This document shows positions 9,976 through 20,950 of a stretch of 64,000 bases of DNA, piece by piece. The stretch covers positions 23,687,716 to 23,751,715 of the forward strand of contig OX465587.1 in NCBI GenBank assembly GCA_950022655.1. Reading direction: 5' to 3'. Positions within the stretch are counted from its first letter, which is position 1. Every line of letters starts with the position of its first letter. Source of the stretch: Alentia gelatinosa (taxonomy: Eukaryota > Annelida > Polychaeta > Phyllodocida > Polynoidae). The notes beneath the pieces were generated by a model, which saw only the letters and a list, made by a program, of their open reading frames with translations, searched no databases and was not told the origin of the DNA. A program made the position numbers and the translations under genes.

Positions 9976-12512
9976 GTCCATGAGTCAGACCACTTTTGAC
10001 TTTCAAATGGATGTAGAAAGTTTCATTATGATTTTCAGTTAGCCACATGTCCAGAGTTTATGAAAAAGTGAGGGGGCCATTTCTGATGTCCAGCTTAGCG
10101 ACGCAGTGGGCCTGTTTCCATGGCAACCTGCCAAAAAATTGGTATATTTAGAAATTGCATACTTTGTATTCTAACTTGGTGAAGATTTGATCTTTTCTCA
10201 AAATTTAAAAAATCAATATGCAGCACTATTTAAGTTCTCTATGGCCATCATAGAGTCAATGACCTTGCTCAAGGTCATGACCTCCCGTTTCAAGGTCAAA
10301 CATTGAATTTTGCTCTATTTTTTCAAAGTACAACCCTTTCAATTCCCCTCTTTTTCGTGTTTATGGACAAAAATATTTCAACCTGTGATTTTTGGAAAGG
10401 TACATGCCTCAGGCTTATAAAAAATTGAGGGGGCCATTCTAATTCAGTGACATGCTTATGAGATGGGTCGTTTCCATGGAAACACCCAAAAATCACAAAT
10501 TCACAGAAAATGCACCTTTACTCCCACAGCTTGTGTTTAAATACATATTTTGACAAAATTCAAAAACTAAAATGTAGTATCCTGTGAATGCCATCATTAT
10601 AATAAAGAGTCCTTGACATTGTTCAAGGTCATGACCTCTATATTCAAGGTCAAAGGTCAAAATCTTCCTTTTTTCTTAAGGTTAGTGACTTTAGAAGCCC
10701 ATAACTGTCAGAATTTTAGAGAGAAAAATACACAACTAGGATATTAGTAAAGGTACATGTATATGGATTATAAAAAATTCAGGGGGCCATTCCAATCTTA
10801 GAGCATTTCTATGGGACGGGCATGTTTCCATGGAAACAGAAAATTCCGATATTCTCAAATAGTGCACATTTTCCCTTATAGCTTTGCTTTAAGTATACAT
10901 ATTGACAACATTTAAAAGACTAAAATGTAGTACTCTGTGAGTACTATCACTATACGGCATATAGCCTATGATCCATGGGCGCCGCCATGACGCCCCCCGA
11001 GTAGGTGTTCTTCACTAATGGAGGTGAAAAAGTAGGTGTTCTTCACTAATGGAGGTTGAAAAGAAGTGAGTGATAATTGGGAAATGTCACAACTTTAGCC
11101 TTGCTCACATATTTATATAAAGTGTTCCATATGGAAAATATCATGTCTTGGGTTGAATTATTATGTCATCCTGTTCTGAGATGGGTGTAGAGAATCAAAG
11201 GAACCATAATAAAATATTGAAAGGCAGTTGAATTTCGTAAGAACAAAGAGCCAGAATACAGGTTTGTCCCCCGACCACCTAGTGACTACTTTGTGAACTA
11301 ACAATGGCTATGTCCCCTATAGTATAAGCCCCATGACATTGTTGAAGGTCATGACCTCTATTTTCAAGGTCAAATATCAAAATTTGCTCTGTTTTCTAAA
11401 AGTTGGTGACTTCAGATGCTGCTCCCCCTCAGATTTGCACACAGAAAAATACCTAGATGTTGTTTTGGTGACTGTACATGTCTTGGGGACATGAAAAACA
11501 CAGGGGGCCATTCCAATCTCATAGTCTGCCCATGGAAACAGCATGTTTCCATGGAAACAACAGAAAATCACAATATTTACAGAAAATGCATATTTATTCC
11601 TGCATATTTATTTGACCTTGAAAATAGAGGTCATGACCATTTCATGGAAACATGCCCGTCCCATAGAAATGCTCTAAGATTGGAATGGCCCCCTGAATTT
11701 TTTATAATCCATATACATGTACCTTTACTAATATCCTAGTTGTGTATTTTTCTCTCTAAAATTCTGACAGTTATGGGCTTCTAAAGTCACTAACCTTAAG
11801 AAAAAAGGAAGATTTTGACCTTTGACCTTGAATATAGAGGTCATGACCTTGAACAATGTCAAGGACTCTATATTATAATGATAGCATTCACAGGATACTA
11901 CATTTTAGTTTTTGAATTTTGTCAAAATATGTATTTAAACACAAGCTGTGGGAGTAAAGGTGCATTTTCTGTGAATTTGTGATTTTTGGGTGTTTCCATG
12001 GAAACGACCCATCTCATAAGCATGTCACTGAATTAGAATGGCCCCCTCAATTTTTTATAAGCCTGAGGCATGTACCTTTCCAAAAATCACAGGTTGAAAT
12101 ATTTTTGTCCATAAACACGAAAAAGAGGGGAATTGAAAGGGTTGTACTTTGAAAAAATAGAGCAAAATTCAATGTTTGACCTTGAAACGGGAGGTCATGA
12201 CCTTGAGCAAGGTCATTGACTCTATGATGGCCATAGAGAACTTAAATAGTGCTACATATTGATTTTTTAAATTTTGAGAAAAGATCAAATCTTCACCAAG
12301 TTAGAATACAAAGTATGCAATTTCTAAATATACCAATTTTTTGGCAGGTTGCCATGGAAACAGGCCCACTGCGTCGCTAAGCTGGACATCAGAAATGGCC
12401 CCCTCACTTTTTCATAAACTCTGGACATGTGGCTAACTGAAAATCATAATGAAACTTTCTACCTCCATTTGAAAGTCAAACCCATATTTTGAGCCTCTGG
12501 CTCATGGACTAA
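9976..12512. repeat. Large near-perfect inverted repeat (2.5-kb palindrome) built of ~360-bp subrepeats
   Basis: The left arm (about 9976-10836) is the reverse complement of the right arm (about 11643-12512). In an 80-base stretch compared by eye only two differences were seen. The spacer (10837-11642) is about 800 bp. Within arms and spacer a diverged unit recurs: GGGGGCCATTCC, then TTTCCATGGAAAC, then TTCAAGGTCATGACCT, then TCAAGGTCAAA. Unit cores are near 10070-10320, 10420-10670, 10770 onward and 11330-11570. The structure looks like a foldback element or a recent inverted duplication. No transposase is encoded inside. Confidence 0.9.
11000..11064 (+). repeat. Two-copy tandem repeat of about 31 bp in the palindrome spacer
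   Basis: AGTAGGTGTTCTTCACTAAT followed by GGAGGT appears twice in a row. It sits in the part of the spacer that does not match the ~360-bp subrepeats. Confidence 0.8.
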
Positions 12513-12519
12513 GGGGTGA

Positions 12520-13690
12520 AGGTCACAGATCTTGAGGTGTAAGTGAATGATTTATATGTGGCACGTGACCACACCTTATACACTGCGATCGTAAACATGG
12601 ATTTCCGGAAGGCACTCGACAGTGCTCACCATGGGACCCATTTATATAAGCTATCCTAGTTGGGGCTTGACAACGGCAATCTATCCTATAAAAGACCGCA
12701 AGCAAAGATATAGATTTGGAGATGCATACTCGGACTGGGCCGATGTCTCATATGGGGTGCCCCAGGGGTCTGTATTGGGGCCCCTCTTGTTTATCTTTTA
12801 CATAAACAAGTTATCAAAAGTACTTGAGAATCACGGCCTAGATTACAAAATGAATGCGGATGACCTGGTGGTTTACAAGTCTGGTAACAGTCCACAGGTT
12901 ATAGCTGATATTTTGCAAAAGGTCTGAATGAAATCTGGAATTGGACCAAGGAAAATTATATGAAGATGAATTGCAACAAAACCAGGGTAGTGTGGTATGC
13001 CTCGAAGATCAAATTAAAGAGGGGTGTGTTCCCTGATTTGTTGCTGGGTTTAACTAGTTAAAGGGTGGAGCAAGATTATCTATACTTAGGAGTTATAATA
13101 GATAGTAAACTAAATTTTGAAAGTACATTTATGTAATCTTAAACTTGTTACAAAAAACTTAATGGGAGGCTATAGCTATTAGGCAAAATCAGGTATATGA
13201 TGAGTGCCAATGTGGCATGCAAGATACATGCAAACAGATGGTCACTCCGACTATTGACTGTGTCAGTTTTATCCACCCAAGTGCAGTAAAGAAATGGCTG
13301 GACAAACTCTAACAAACTCTATCGGGGCCTTAGAATCTGTCTGGGTGTAGGATCCATGGTGTACACTGTTGACGAGCTTCACTCACGATATGGTGTCCTT
13401 CCCTTGAAAGGAGGAGGTAGGAACTGATGCTTAGTCATACAAGATAAGAAGCTTTTGATAAAAGTCTTTCAACCTATAGATGATGAGATTCATGAGGAGG
13501 GCAAAAGGGATGTCAGACTCACTAGAGCGGTCACTATGTCGTTGTTTGCACTTCCACGACCACAAACTGAGTTCCTGAAAAGGGCACCCTTCTATATGGC
13601 ACACTCACTATGGAACAGCCTACCTGAATTGATTAGACAAAATAAAAGTAAGACCTTTAAGGGCTTTAAAAATGAAATTTAAAAAAAAAC
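12520..13690 (+). pseudogene. Degenerate LINE (non-LTR retrotransposon) reverse transcriptase and 3' part
   Basis: Translation across frames gives the order of a LINE RT: MDFRKALDSAHH (normally F-K-A-F-D, motif A), then GVPQGSVLGPLLFIFYIN (motif B), then NADDLVVY where the catalytic YADD is expected, then YLGVIIDSKLNF. The C-terminal part KRAPFYMAHSLWNSLP is typical of many invertebrate LINE ends. There are several stops and frameshifts (for example at 12654 and near 13060), and the first Tyr of YADD is Asn. The 5' part including the endonuclease is missing. The element starts right at the outer edge of the palindrome's right arm. Confidence 0.85.
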
Positions 13691-14224
13691 CATTTATAGG
13701 CGGTGACGTAGATATAATAGCTGAATTGAGACCATTTTGTATTTAATTAGATGGTCCATGTGAATGTATAGAACCTGCTAGTAAGTCTGACTGAATGTAA
13801 AAAACAGTATACATATTGCCGTCGTCTCTTTGTCTTGATAAGAGCACAATAGCAGGGCATCCTATAACTCTCTCAATTGTTTGAATATATGTGCTGACAT
13901 GTTAATTGTAATTATCAATTATATGTGTATATCAAATTACTTGTAGTTATCTAGATGTATAATTATAAGGTGAATATATGACTATTTTTAGGTAGTAGAC
14001 TATATTTGTTGGCATTGGATACCAGTGGACACCACCAGTAAAATACCATAGCAGAAAACAGGTGTACTAGAATCGGCACACTTCCGATACCAAGAGTACA
14101 ATGGGACAGTACGGCCGATGGCACCAATCTAACCAGGTTATGGTGTTCTATTACATGGTACCCAAAGAGTAAATCATAGACTGCCAGAATCATATTTCGG
14201 TTGAGAATTTAGCCAGATGGAAGA

Positions 14225-14420
14225 GCCCTTTTAGACTTTTAAACATTGATAACCATACTTATCAAAAATATACATGAGGTCATTAGAGAGTTCCCCACAT
14301 CACACACAATCGAGAATTCAGCCAGATGGAAGAGCCCCTTTAGACTTAGCTTTAAATATTTATAACCATACTTATAAAAAAATATGCATGAGGTTATTAG
14401 GGAGTTCCCACCATTACACA
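14225..14420 (+). repeat. Two-copy direct repeat near GPCR exon 2
   Basis: AGCCAGATGGAAGAGCCC, TTTAGACTT, ATAACCATACTTAT, a CATGAGG block and GAGTTCCC recur at 14211-14290 and 14320-14410, giving a period of about 107 bp. It lies just before the exon 2 acceptor. Confidence 0.7.
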
Positions 14421-14474
14421 CAATACATTAGCCAATCTCACTCCGCATGTTTCAGTTTTCATCTATGTTTCCAG

Positions 14475-14575
14475 GATCTGCCTTTTTCCTGCTGATGGCC
14501 CTGGCAGCTACAGACATTGTGACGTCATCTCTGACTTTCCCCTACGGCTGGATCTTCTGTTCAAACTGCAGTGCA
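14475..14575 (+). CDS. GPCR exon 2: TM2
   Basis: A 101-nt exon after acceptor TATGTTTCCAG and before donor GTGCA|GTAAGTG. Phase 1 at entry completes Gly136; it ends in phase 0 at Ala169. The peptide GSAFFLLMALAATDIVTSSL is a TM2 with the conserved Leu-Ala-x-x-Asp pattern (Asp is the sodium-site position 2.50). Extracellular end continues FPYGWIFCSNCSA. A normal single-exon ORF finder would miss the first base join. Confidence 0.85.
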
Positions 14576-15838
14576 GTAAGTGTTATTTGATACTCTGAGT
14601 AGATCCTGGCCAGCCGTCTCTACTCTTCCGTAGTGATTTTGTAGAATATTCATGCTGGAACCCTGAGTGGTGTGGTGTGTATAATAAGTTTCTGTATCTA
14701 TGTTTTAAATTAGTGTGCATCTTTGTACATATAATAAAATGTGCATGTTACCGAGGTCGTGGTATACCTTATACACGTTGGCACTACTGCTGGTACTTTC
14801 GATATAGAAGTAGTTATGTTCAGTGTTGAAATTGTATAGTTTGTGTACATGTAATATGGGGTATGCCCATCTAACGCACTATTTTTGACTCTCCATGCAA
14901 AGGGAATGATAATCGGTATTGAGAGTTTATTTTCTGTTGTACATATACCCAATTTCCTATAGGCATGTTTCCAATATATCATGGATATGATTTACTCTAT
15001 CAATAAACAAGAGGCAGATTGATTGATTGCTGCCCATGCGTTTTCAATGGGGATATTTTAACAGGTGATGAATAAAGTATGTCCGACTCTATATTTGTGT
15101 GTTTTGTTACACAGGCTCTACTAAACCCAATGCATTAACTTCCTTGGCCCAATAGAAACCAGGATCTAGTTGGCCTGGACTGGGAGCGGCATCATGGGCG
15201 TTTAATAATCTAAGCTCTTACATGAGGACCCTTTTCTGTAAGCCAAGGAGACCCAGGGACGATGTGGGTCAACTTTTTTTCCAACTTATGGACGACCTTA
15301 TGAACGGCGAATATTGTCTTAGCGAACAGACTTAATTATCATTAATCGATAACCCTTGAATGAGGTATGGAAACGGGTATTCAGGTACGATCCTAGATGA
15401 TTCAAAGGGCCAGGGTCTCAGCTCCAGGAGATATTGTACTTGGGGGTACCTCGTAGTGCATATTCTTAAAACATCCTTTGTTAGCGTGTTCCTCTAGCAT
15501 TCTCCTTGAAATGTCCTCGAAGTTCAGGTGATATATATAATATGGAAAATGATCTCGCTCTAAGCACACTTTTTTTTACAATAATTCTATATTGGGTATG
15601 ATTGTAACTTCACTAACACCCTATATGCATGAGTTGATGTACATGATCAATGCTCTGTCTATAAATACTGCGTACCTGGATTATCCTCAACGTCACTGCC
15701 TTATTGCAGCACCATCCACCAAAAATGAAAAGTAGTCAATATTGTGCCTAACTACAACCATGTATATCCTCCCTGTCACTCCAGGACTAAGACATTGTCT
15801 AAGTTTACAGAGCATTATCTAGGTTCACATGATCTTTG

Positions 15839-16151
15839 GATGGTTGGGTGGTTGGATTGATCTAACGTCCAGTCAACCATTACTTTCTCAAGGTTCTTTC
15901 ACACCACAAGGGTGGTGGTAGAATCTATGTGATGAACACTGGTAGAAATCTCACACCTACACATTTACCGAGGTGAAAGTTCTTTTACTACCCACACCAC
16001 ATAGACATGGTATGAGAAGGATCAGCCTTTGATATAGCAGTAAATCTACCACTGCTGGAGATGAAGGAGAAGGGTGGCTACAGTAGGACTCGAACCCACA
16101 ACCTTAGGATTACAAGTCCAGTGCCTTTTAACCACTGAGCTCCCCACCACA
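15839..16151 (-). mobile_element. tRNA-derived SINE with 13-bp target-site duplication
   Basis: On the minus strand the element starts near 16151 with GGGGAGCTCAGTGGTTAA (A-box region) and has GGGTTCGAGTCC (B box, plus 16086-16097). The head can fold partly like a tRNA with a TGT anticodon loop, but only three anticodon-stem pairs form, so it is a SINE head and not a tRNA gene. The body runs about 240 bp to GTTGGATTGATCTAACGTCC-type sequence reversed near 15850. CACATGATCTTTG is found exactly at both borders (15826-15838 and 16152-16164), a perfect target-site duplication. Insertion by LINE machinery is inferred. Confidence 0.88.
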
Positions 16152-16324
16152 CACATGATCTTTGAAACTAAGTTCTAATTCTATGTAAACTAAAAAATAG
16201 TCTTACTTCCTTGGCTCATTGAGATTTTGTCCTCCACAAACAATATCTAAGTTTGGAAAGTAGGGTCTCTTACAATTTAATGAATATCAGACCATTTTTG
16301 TTCTTGACTACCACACATAGTTAG

Positions 16325-16432
16325 TGTGCCTGAATAAAATCTGTCTGAGCTGTTTTGGTCCGAAATATTCACCGAGATGGAAGAACAAGGTGAATATTTC
16401 CGACCCGAACAACAGACAGAAGTCTCCTTCAT
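16325..16432. repeat. Foldback hairpin related to the family at 46400 and 52190
   Basis: CTGTCTGAGCTGTTTTGGTC and CGAAATATTCACC pair with GGTGAATATTTCCG and ACCCGAACAACAGACAG across an AGATGGAAGAACAA loop. Similar GTCGGAAATACTC / GGTATTTCCGA blocks occur at 46430-46485 and near 52215. Confidence 0.7.
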
Positions 16433-18000
16433 ATTGTATAAGTACACATATCTGGAAATCATTAGAAATGCTATTTTACAAATTACGGGTTACGGCGTGG
16501 ACACATTATTAGTTCGTGCAGAGTGTGCAGAACAGTATCTGTACAGCTGACAAGTTAGTGTGAAACATTCATGCACAGGTGTATAATAACAACACCTTTT
16601 CAGATTTTGATATAAGTAGAGGATGAGGGAACAATACAAATGCCTCTTTAAGTTCGACATAGAAGGCAGTTGTTACCTCAATAAGGTTACGACTAGAATA
16701 TAGATCTAGAGAATAGCTAGATGTACACTTGCTTATAGTCTTTGATTGTGAACATTCACTAAAAACATTCAGAATAACATTAATTATAGTATGTATCCTT
16801 CTCTGACTGGCCCATGAATCAAAGACTTGTCCACTAGGAACAGAATCCCCTGTTTATGGCCCCAAGCCGCTCCCTGTAACCCTACACATCCTCCTACCCC
16901 TCTATCCTCCCCTTCTCCAGTTCCCTGGCTGCCTGGTTGTCATAGCAATATACTGCATCACCTGTTTCTAAACCTTTACAACAAAAAAACCCAACTGCCG
17001 CTCTCAGAGTAACTCTTGACTCCCCATCTGTTCGTAAATCGCCTCATAAACTAGCCATGATAAGATTTCCAATGGAACTGGAATGAAATGGAGCAACGAA
17101 ATATACTGATTACCTCCTTTAGAGATGGGGACTACTGTGGTCTTCTTCCAGGCGCTAGGTATGATGCCACTGTCCAAACTTCAATTGAATATATAAGTGA
17201 ATACGGTGTATTGAATCTTTATGTGAATATCAAACACAGAAGTAGAGTGATCAGTTCTGTATACGGTTGCCAGGATCATGTAACATGGTTACATTGGCTA
17301 GTATACATTATTGTGCAGTGATGAGGATTTGTCACAAATGATATCATGGTCACAGTCTGTTTGCTAGCGTTACAATATTCATTAATACACATGTACATTG
17401 ATACTCATGTTATATCTCATATATTGTAAACTAAACATCGCCTGCAACATGTTTGAACTGGGAGTACACCAGACCTCGGTCTGAGTACTACCCAGTATAA
17501 ATAAAAGTTTCAAACAAAAGTCCCGTCGCTTAAAGATTTCGAACACTTGCTATATGGTGGAGCATTATAACTGAAAGGTTATCCGTTCCTCCGATTCATA
17601 CATCTAAACACCTGTTTTGGATTCTTTGTAGTTTCATTCGTGAAGATTGTGCGGATGTGCTCTATGATTGATAACACCAATCTCAAGCATTTAAAAAAAA
17701 GGATAATGTCGAAGAAGTTGAAGAGTTGTGATTGCTCAGAATTATATTCACATTGTATCAGTCTTGTGTCCTAAAAACTTTGCAAACTATATGTTTAAAT
17801 TTAGATGTTAATACTATACCTTTGTCTCAGTATTTGTTTTGGTTTGTCCGTTATTGTGTGTAGTCCTATTATGAAAATTATGTACTTTAGTGTTCGATGA
17901 CGAATGTTTAGTTGAGAGGTTTCAATAAGAAGTAATGACTCAAGTATTATATAATTGGAATCTGGCAGGACCTAGGTCATTACAGAGCTTAAATACTATC

Positions 18001-18279
18001 AAGAGACGTCACGAGTTTGAGTCTGAGTTTATTTATGCCACGCATTTTGTTGGCTCCATAATTTCACGAGTCGAAGACGAGTGACATTACAGAGACAACA
18101 AAATGAGTGGCATAAATAAACTCAATCTCAAACGAGTGGCGTCTAGATTTTATCCTACCCCGTTTCCATATTTTTTCAGTATCAGAAAGTAGTGGCATAA
18201 ACAACACTTTATGTCACTACCCGTGACATAAACAAATCCCATGTTAAGCCTATGGCGTTTTTTAATAGGGTAGGATAAA
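18001..18279 (-). mobile_element. MITE with TTTATCCTACCCC-type ends plus adjoining hairpin, copy A
   Basis: The part at 18148-18279 is bounded by TTTTATCCTACCCC and GGGTAGGATAAA as inverted ends and contains CCATGTTAAGCCTATGG. Next to it, 18001-18140 is a hairpin: GAGTTTATTTATGCCACGCA with ATTTTGTTGGCTC pairs with the complement ending TGGCATAAATAAACTC. The whole block occurs in opposite orientation at 52721-52987. No coding capacity. Confidence 0.85.
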
Positions 18280-18892
18280 TATGGATACGTACTCTGACGA
18301 TGAGACTCGTATAGCAGCTCCAGCTGTGATCTCACTCCACTGTTTGTAGATGAATCCTGCTCATTCTTACTCTCCCTGTTCATATGACGATTTAGATCAT
18401 CATGTATTCGTATGTGAATCTTGTTTCGTCAATAAAACTTTTTCAAAAAATAAAATATACCATAAGAGATTCCGTTATGATGACGATCACACGACCATCT
18501 TAATTTAGTAACTGCATACATCCTTGTCGGAGCCTTGACTGGTGAGTTTTTCCTCCCAATGCTATGTCCTTTTCACATGTAGGCCATATCTGATATCAAG
18601 AATACACACTGATAGGAAACAACCCACGAAACTAGGGAAGTTATTTTGTATTCATAAGCATACATGCCATCTTCCCTCTTATATTTTAGTATTTGTATTC
18701 ATCAGAATCCATCCTGCCTTCCTTTTTATATGATAAAATTATGCATTTATTGATTCTTACTATTATATCAAAGTACCATGTGCTTAGCGTGATCCTAGAT
18801 ATAAATTCACCCCTTATCTCCCGGTGAGGGATGAAGGGTTGTTTGTAAAAACGCGAAATATCTCACACATATTCAGTGAAGGTAATTTGTGT

Positions 18893-19110
18893 TTCGTAAC
18901 CGGGTGTTCCATTGAGACAGTGCAGGTGTTGAAAAGCACCGAAAAGACGATCGCCATGCGTTTAACGGCGACCATCCAAATGGGCGATTGGGTTTGACAT
19001 AGGTATGAGTATAGTGGCGCAGCGTATTATTAAGTCGGCGGCGACCATCCGGCGTCAGTATCGTCCAAAGTAGGACTAGTGCTACCATATTCATGCGCGA
19101 CCGAACAACA
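18893..19110 (-). repeat. Dispersed repeat with coding-like remnant, partner at 43140-43400
   Basis: Minus-strand translation contains LTPDGRRRLNNTL and, downstream, FRCF; the plus strand at 43140-43400 gives LTSDGRRRLHKTL and FRCLQCFNGTP. The DNA also matches (GACGTCGGATGGTCGCCGC versus GACGCCGGATGGTCGCCGCC). The shared peptide could reflect a common transposon ORF or just DNA similarity. Confidence 0.65.
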
Positions 19111-19203
19111 CACTCTAAGGTCGTTTATAAAAGATTGTAAATGAAGTTTTTAAAAGATTGTAAATGATTATTTAAAGCTTTATGAATGTAACTTCCCAGT
19201 GAT

Positions 19204-19518
19204 CTAAGCTTCCTTGAGAAGTGTAGGTAATTGCACAAATTTCCAGCTATTTTTGAAATTCACTTCCTTCTCTGAAGCCGTCCATAAATGACAGGGGGAA
19301 GTGCGATTCCAGTCTCCATGACCAATAAAGATGGGGGTTGTTTGGCAAACCATGATAAGGGGGAGAGGGCGGGGGTCCAAAATGGTCAAAAATAGCATGA
19401 CGTTATTTATGGAGAGCCCCTCTGCCTCCTTTCTGTCTGATTTGGAGGTGGTGTCGTCCACCGGGCTCCCGAGGCACTCCAACACACTACGTTTTCTACC
19501 TCCCGATAAAAACATCAA
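19204..19518 (-). CDS. Hypothetical 104-aa ORF in GPCR intron 2
   Basis: Starts MMFLSGGRKRSVLECLGSPV and has a charged segment TSKSDRKEAEG, then a hydrophobic NVMLFLTIL, then a C-terminal half ending KFVQLPTLLKEA. The composition is protein-like, but I recognise no family and no partner exons were found. It may be a remnant of a mobile element or a chance open frame. Confidence 0.25.
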   Translation of the reverse strand: MMFLSGGRKRSVLECLGSPVDDTTSKSDRKEAEGLSINNVMLFLTILDPRPLPLIMVCQTTPIFIGHGDWNRTSPCHLWTASEKEVNFKNSWKFVQLPTLLKEA

Positions 19519-19579
19519 ATCGCAGCGGCATCATAGCTGATATCGGGGCAGACAGGTTTCTAATTAGGTGCACCACACG

Positions 19580-19698
19580 ATACTTATATAAAACGTCCTG
19601 ACCATGTTGTACAAGTCACAGAACGAGATGGTAATTAATGGTTTGTACGGAACGAGGCATTTCTCTGACTTGTACAAGCATGGTTGGACGTTATATAT
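19580..19698. repeat. Imperfect foldback hairpin
   Basis: ACGTCCTGACCATGTTGTAC with AAGTCACAGAA pairs with TTTCTCTGACTT and GTACAAGCATGGTTGGACGT. Around 19797-19815 a separate palindrome ATGGACCAGTGGTCCAT is present. Confidence 0.7.
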
Positions 19699-20639
19699 TT
19701 ACTATATACCCAAAATTTTAAAAAAATCATTAATTTAATTTTTAACAACCGATATGTTAATGAACGTGTTTGGCAAGGTGGTCCGTATTTTAGGGTATGG
19801 ACCAGTGGTCCATACAGTATTTTTACGTTATATGTCAAAACGGTACGTATTTACAGTAAATACGGCATGGGTATATAAAGTAAAAATCAATGCACACTGA
19901 TGCACTAGATGCCCTCTGAATAAAGATTATCATATCGTAGGGTGTGTATGACAATCAAACATGCTAGATTGTCGTAGCGCATCGATGTATATCGGCGACG
20001 CATTTGGCCGGGAAATCATATAGAATAATCAACAGAAAATTATAATAAGCACAGATGAGTAATTCTGCCGTGCAAATGTGGTGGAATTTTATTATAGATA
20101 AGGGTCTCGAATCCATCATTTTATAGTTCAACTTGGAACGGAGTCTGAAAAACGATATGATAGTGTTTTGCATATATTGGTTTAAAAAACCAATAATAAC
20201 AATGCACTTTTCTTGGAATTATACCGGATTATACATATGCTACCTCAAGCCCTGGATTAATTAACTGGTTGCATCGTGAGGTCCAACGAGACCAGATATT
20301 CTCATGTCATATATATATAGCCTTGTGGTGTATATGTGGTCTCCATTTCATGGGGTTCCCCATGATTGGTAAAAAGATTATAGCATAGTGTACATGTCGC
20401 CATGTATGCTCCTTTCCCTTTCATATCAAAGTATTGTGAATTAGTAAGCAGACATTCGGATTTCCCTGTCACAATATGAAAGCATGTATTTCATCATTCA
20501 TGATGCCTTCCTTGTTATATTATTTATTATTATTATACATATTTCATATCTAGATGCACGAAGTCAGTGAAAATACACACCGCTGCTGGGGGTGTACTAA
20601 TTTTGTACAAATTGTGTAGTACGCTGTGTAGCTTTGTCC

Positions 20640-20775
20640 CCGGATACATATTGTACGCTTTGACACCCACTACGGCATGCTTTGACACACGACGACGTGC
20701 TTTGGCACCTCATACGGCGTGCTTTGAACAAATAACGCAATCTCATTGGCTTAGCCGCCAAAGCACATGTTCATG
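20640..20775 (+). repeat. Dispersed repeat with GTGCTTTG units, copy 2
   Basis: Several TACGGCGTGCTTTG-like units, about 28 bp apart, precede AATAACGCAATCTCATTGGC. Same arrangement as at 2310-2430. Confidence 0.6.
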
Positions 20776-20950
20776 GGCGGACCCGATCGATTCATGTGTT
20801 CCGAAACAATTTATAAACTTGTGACGAGCAAGAATGTGTAATAATGTATAGATATTGAGGAATCTAACTTAGGGTTTATGCGAAATTAATCGATTACAAC
20901 ATGATCACTTGGCGATGTCCAAACAGACAAACAGCAGGGACATGGACCTA

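Noticed and set aside
16081..16151. A tRNA gene on the minus strand
   Set aside because: The anticodon stem has only three pairs, the sequence continues into a ~300-bp body, and target-site duplications flank the whole: it is a SINE head.
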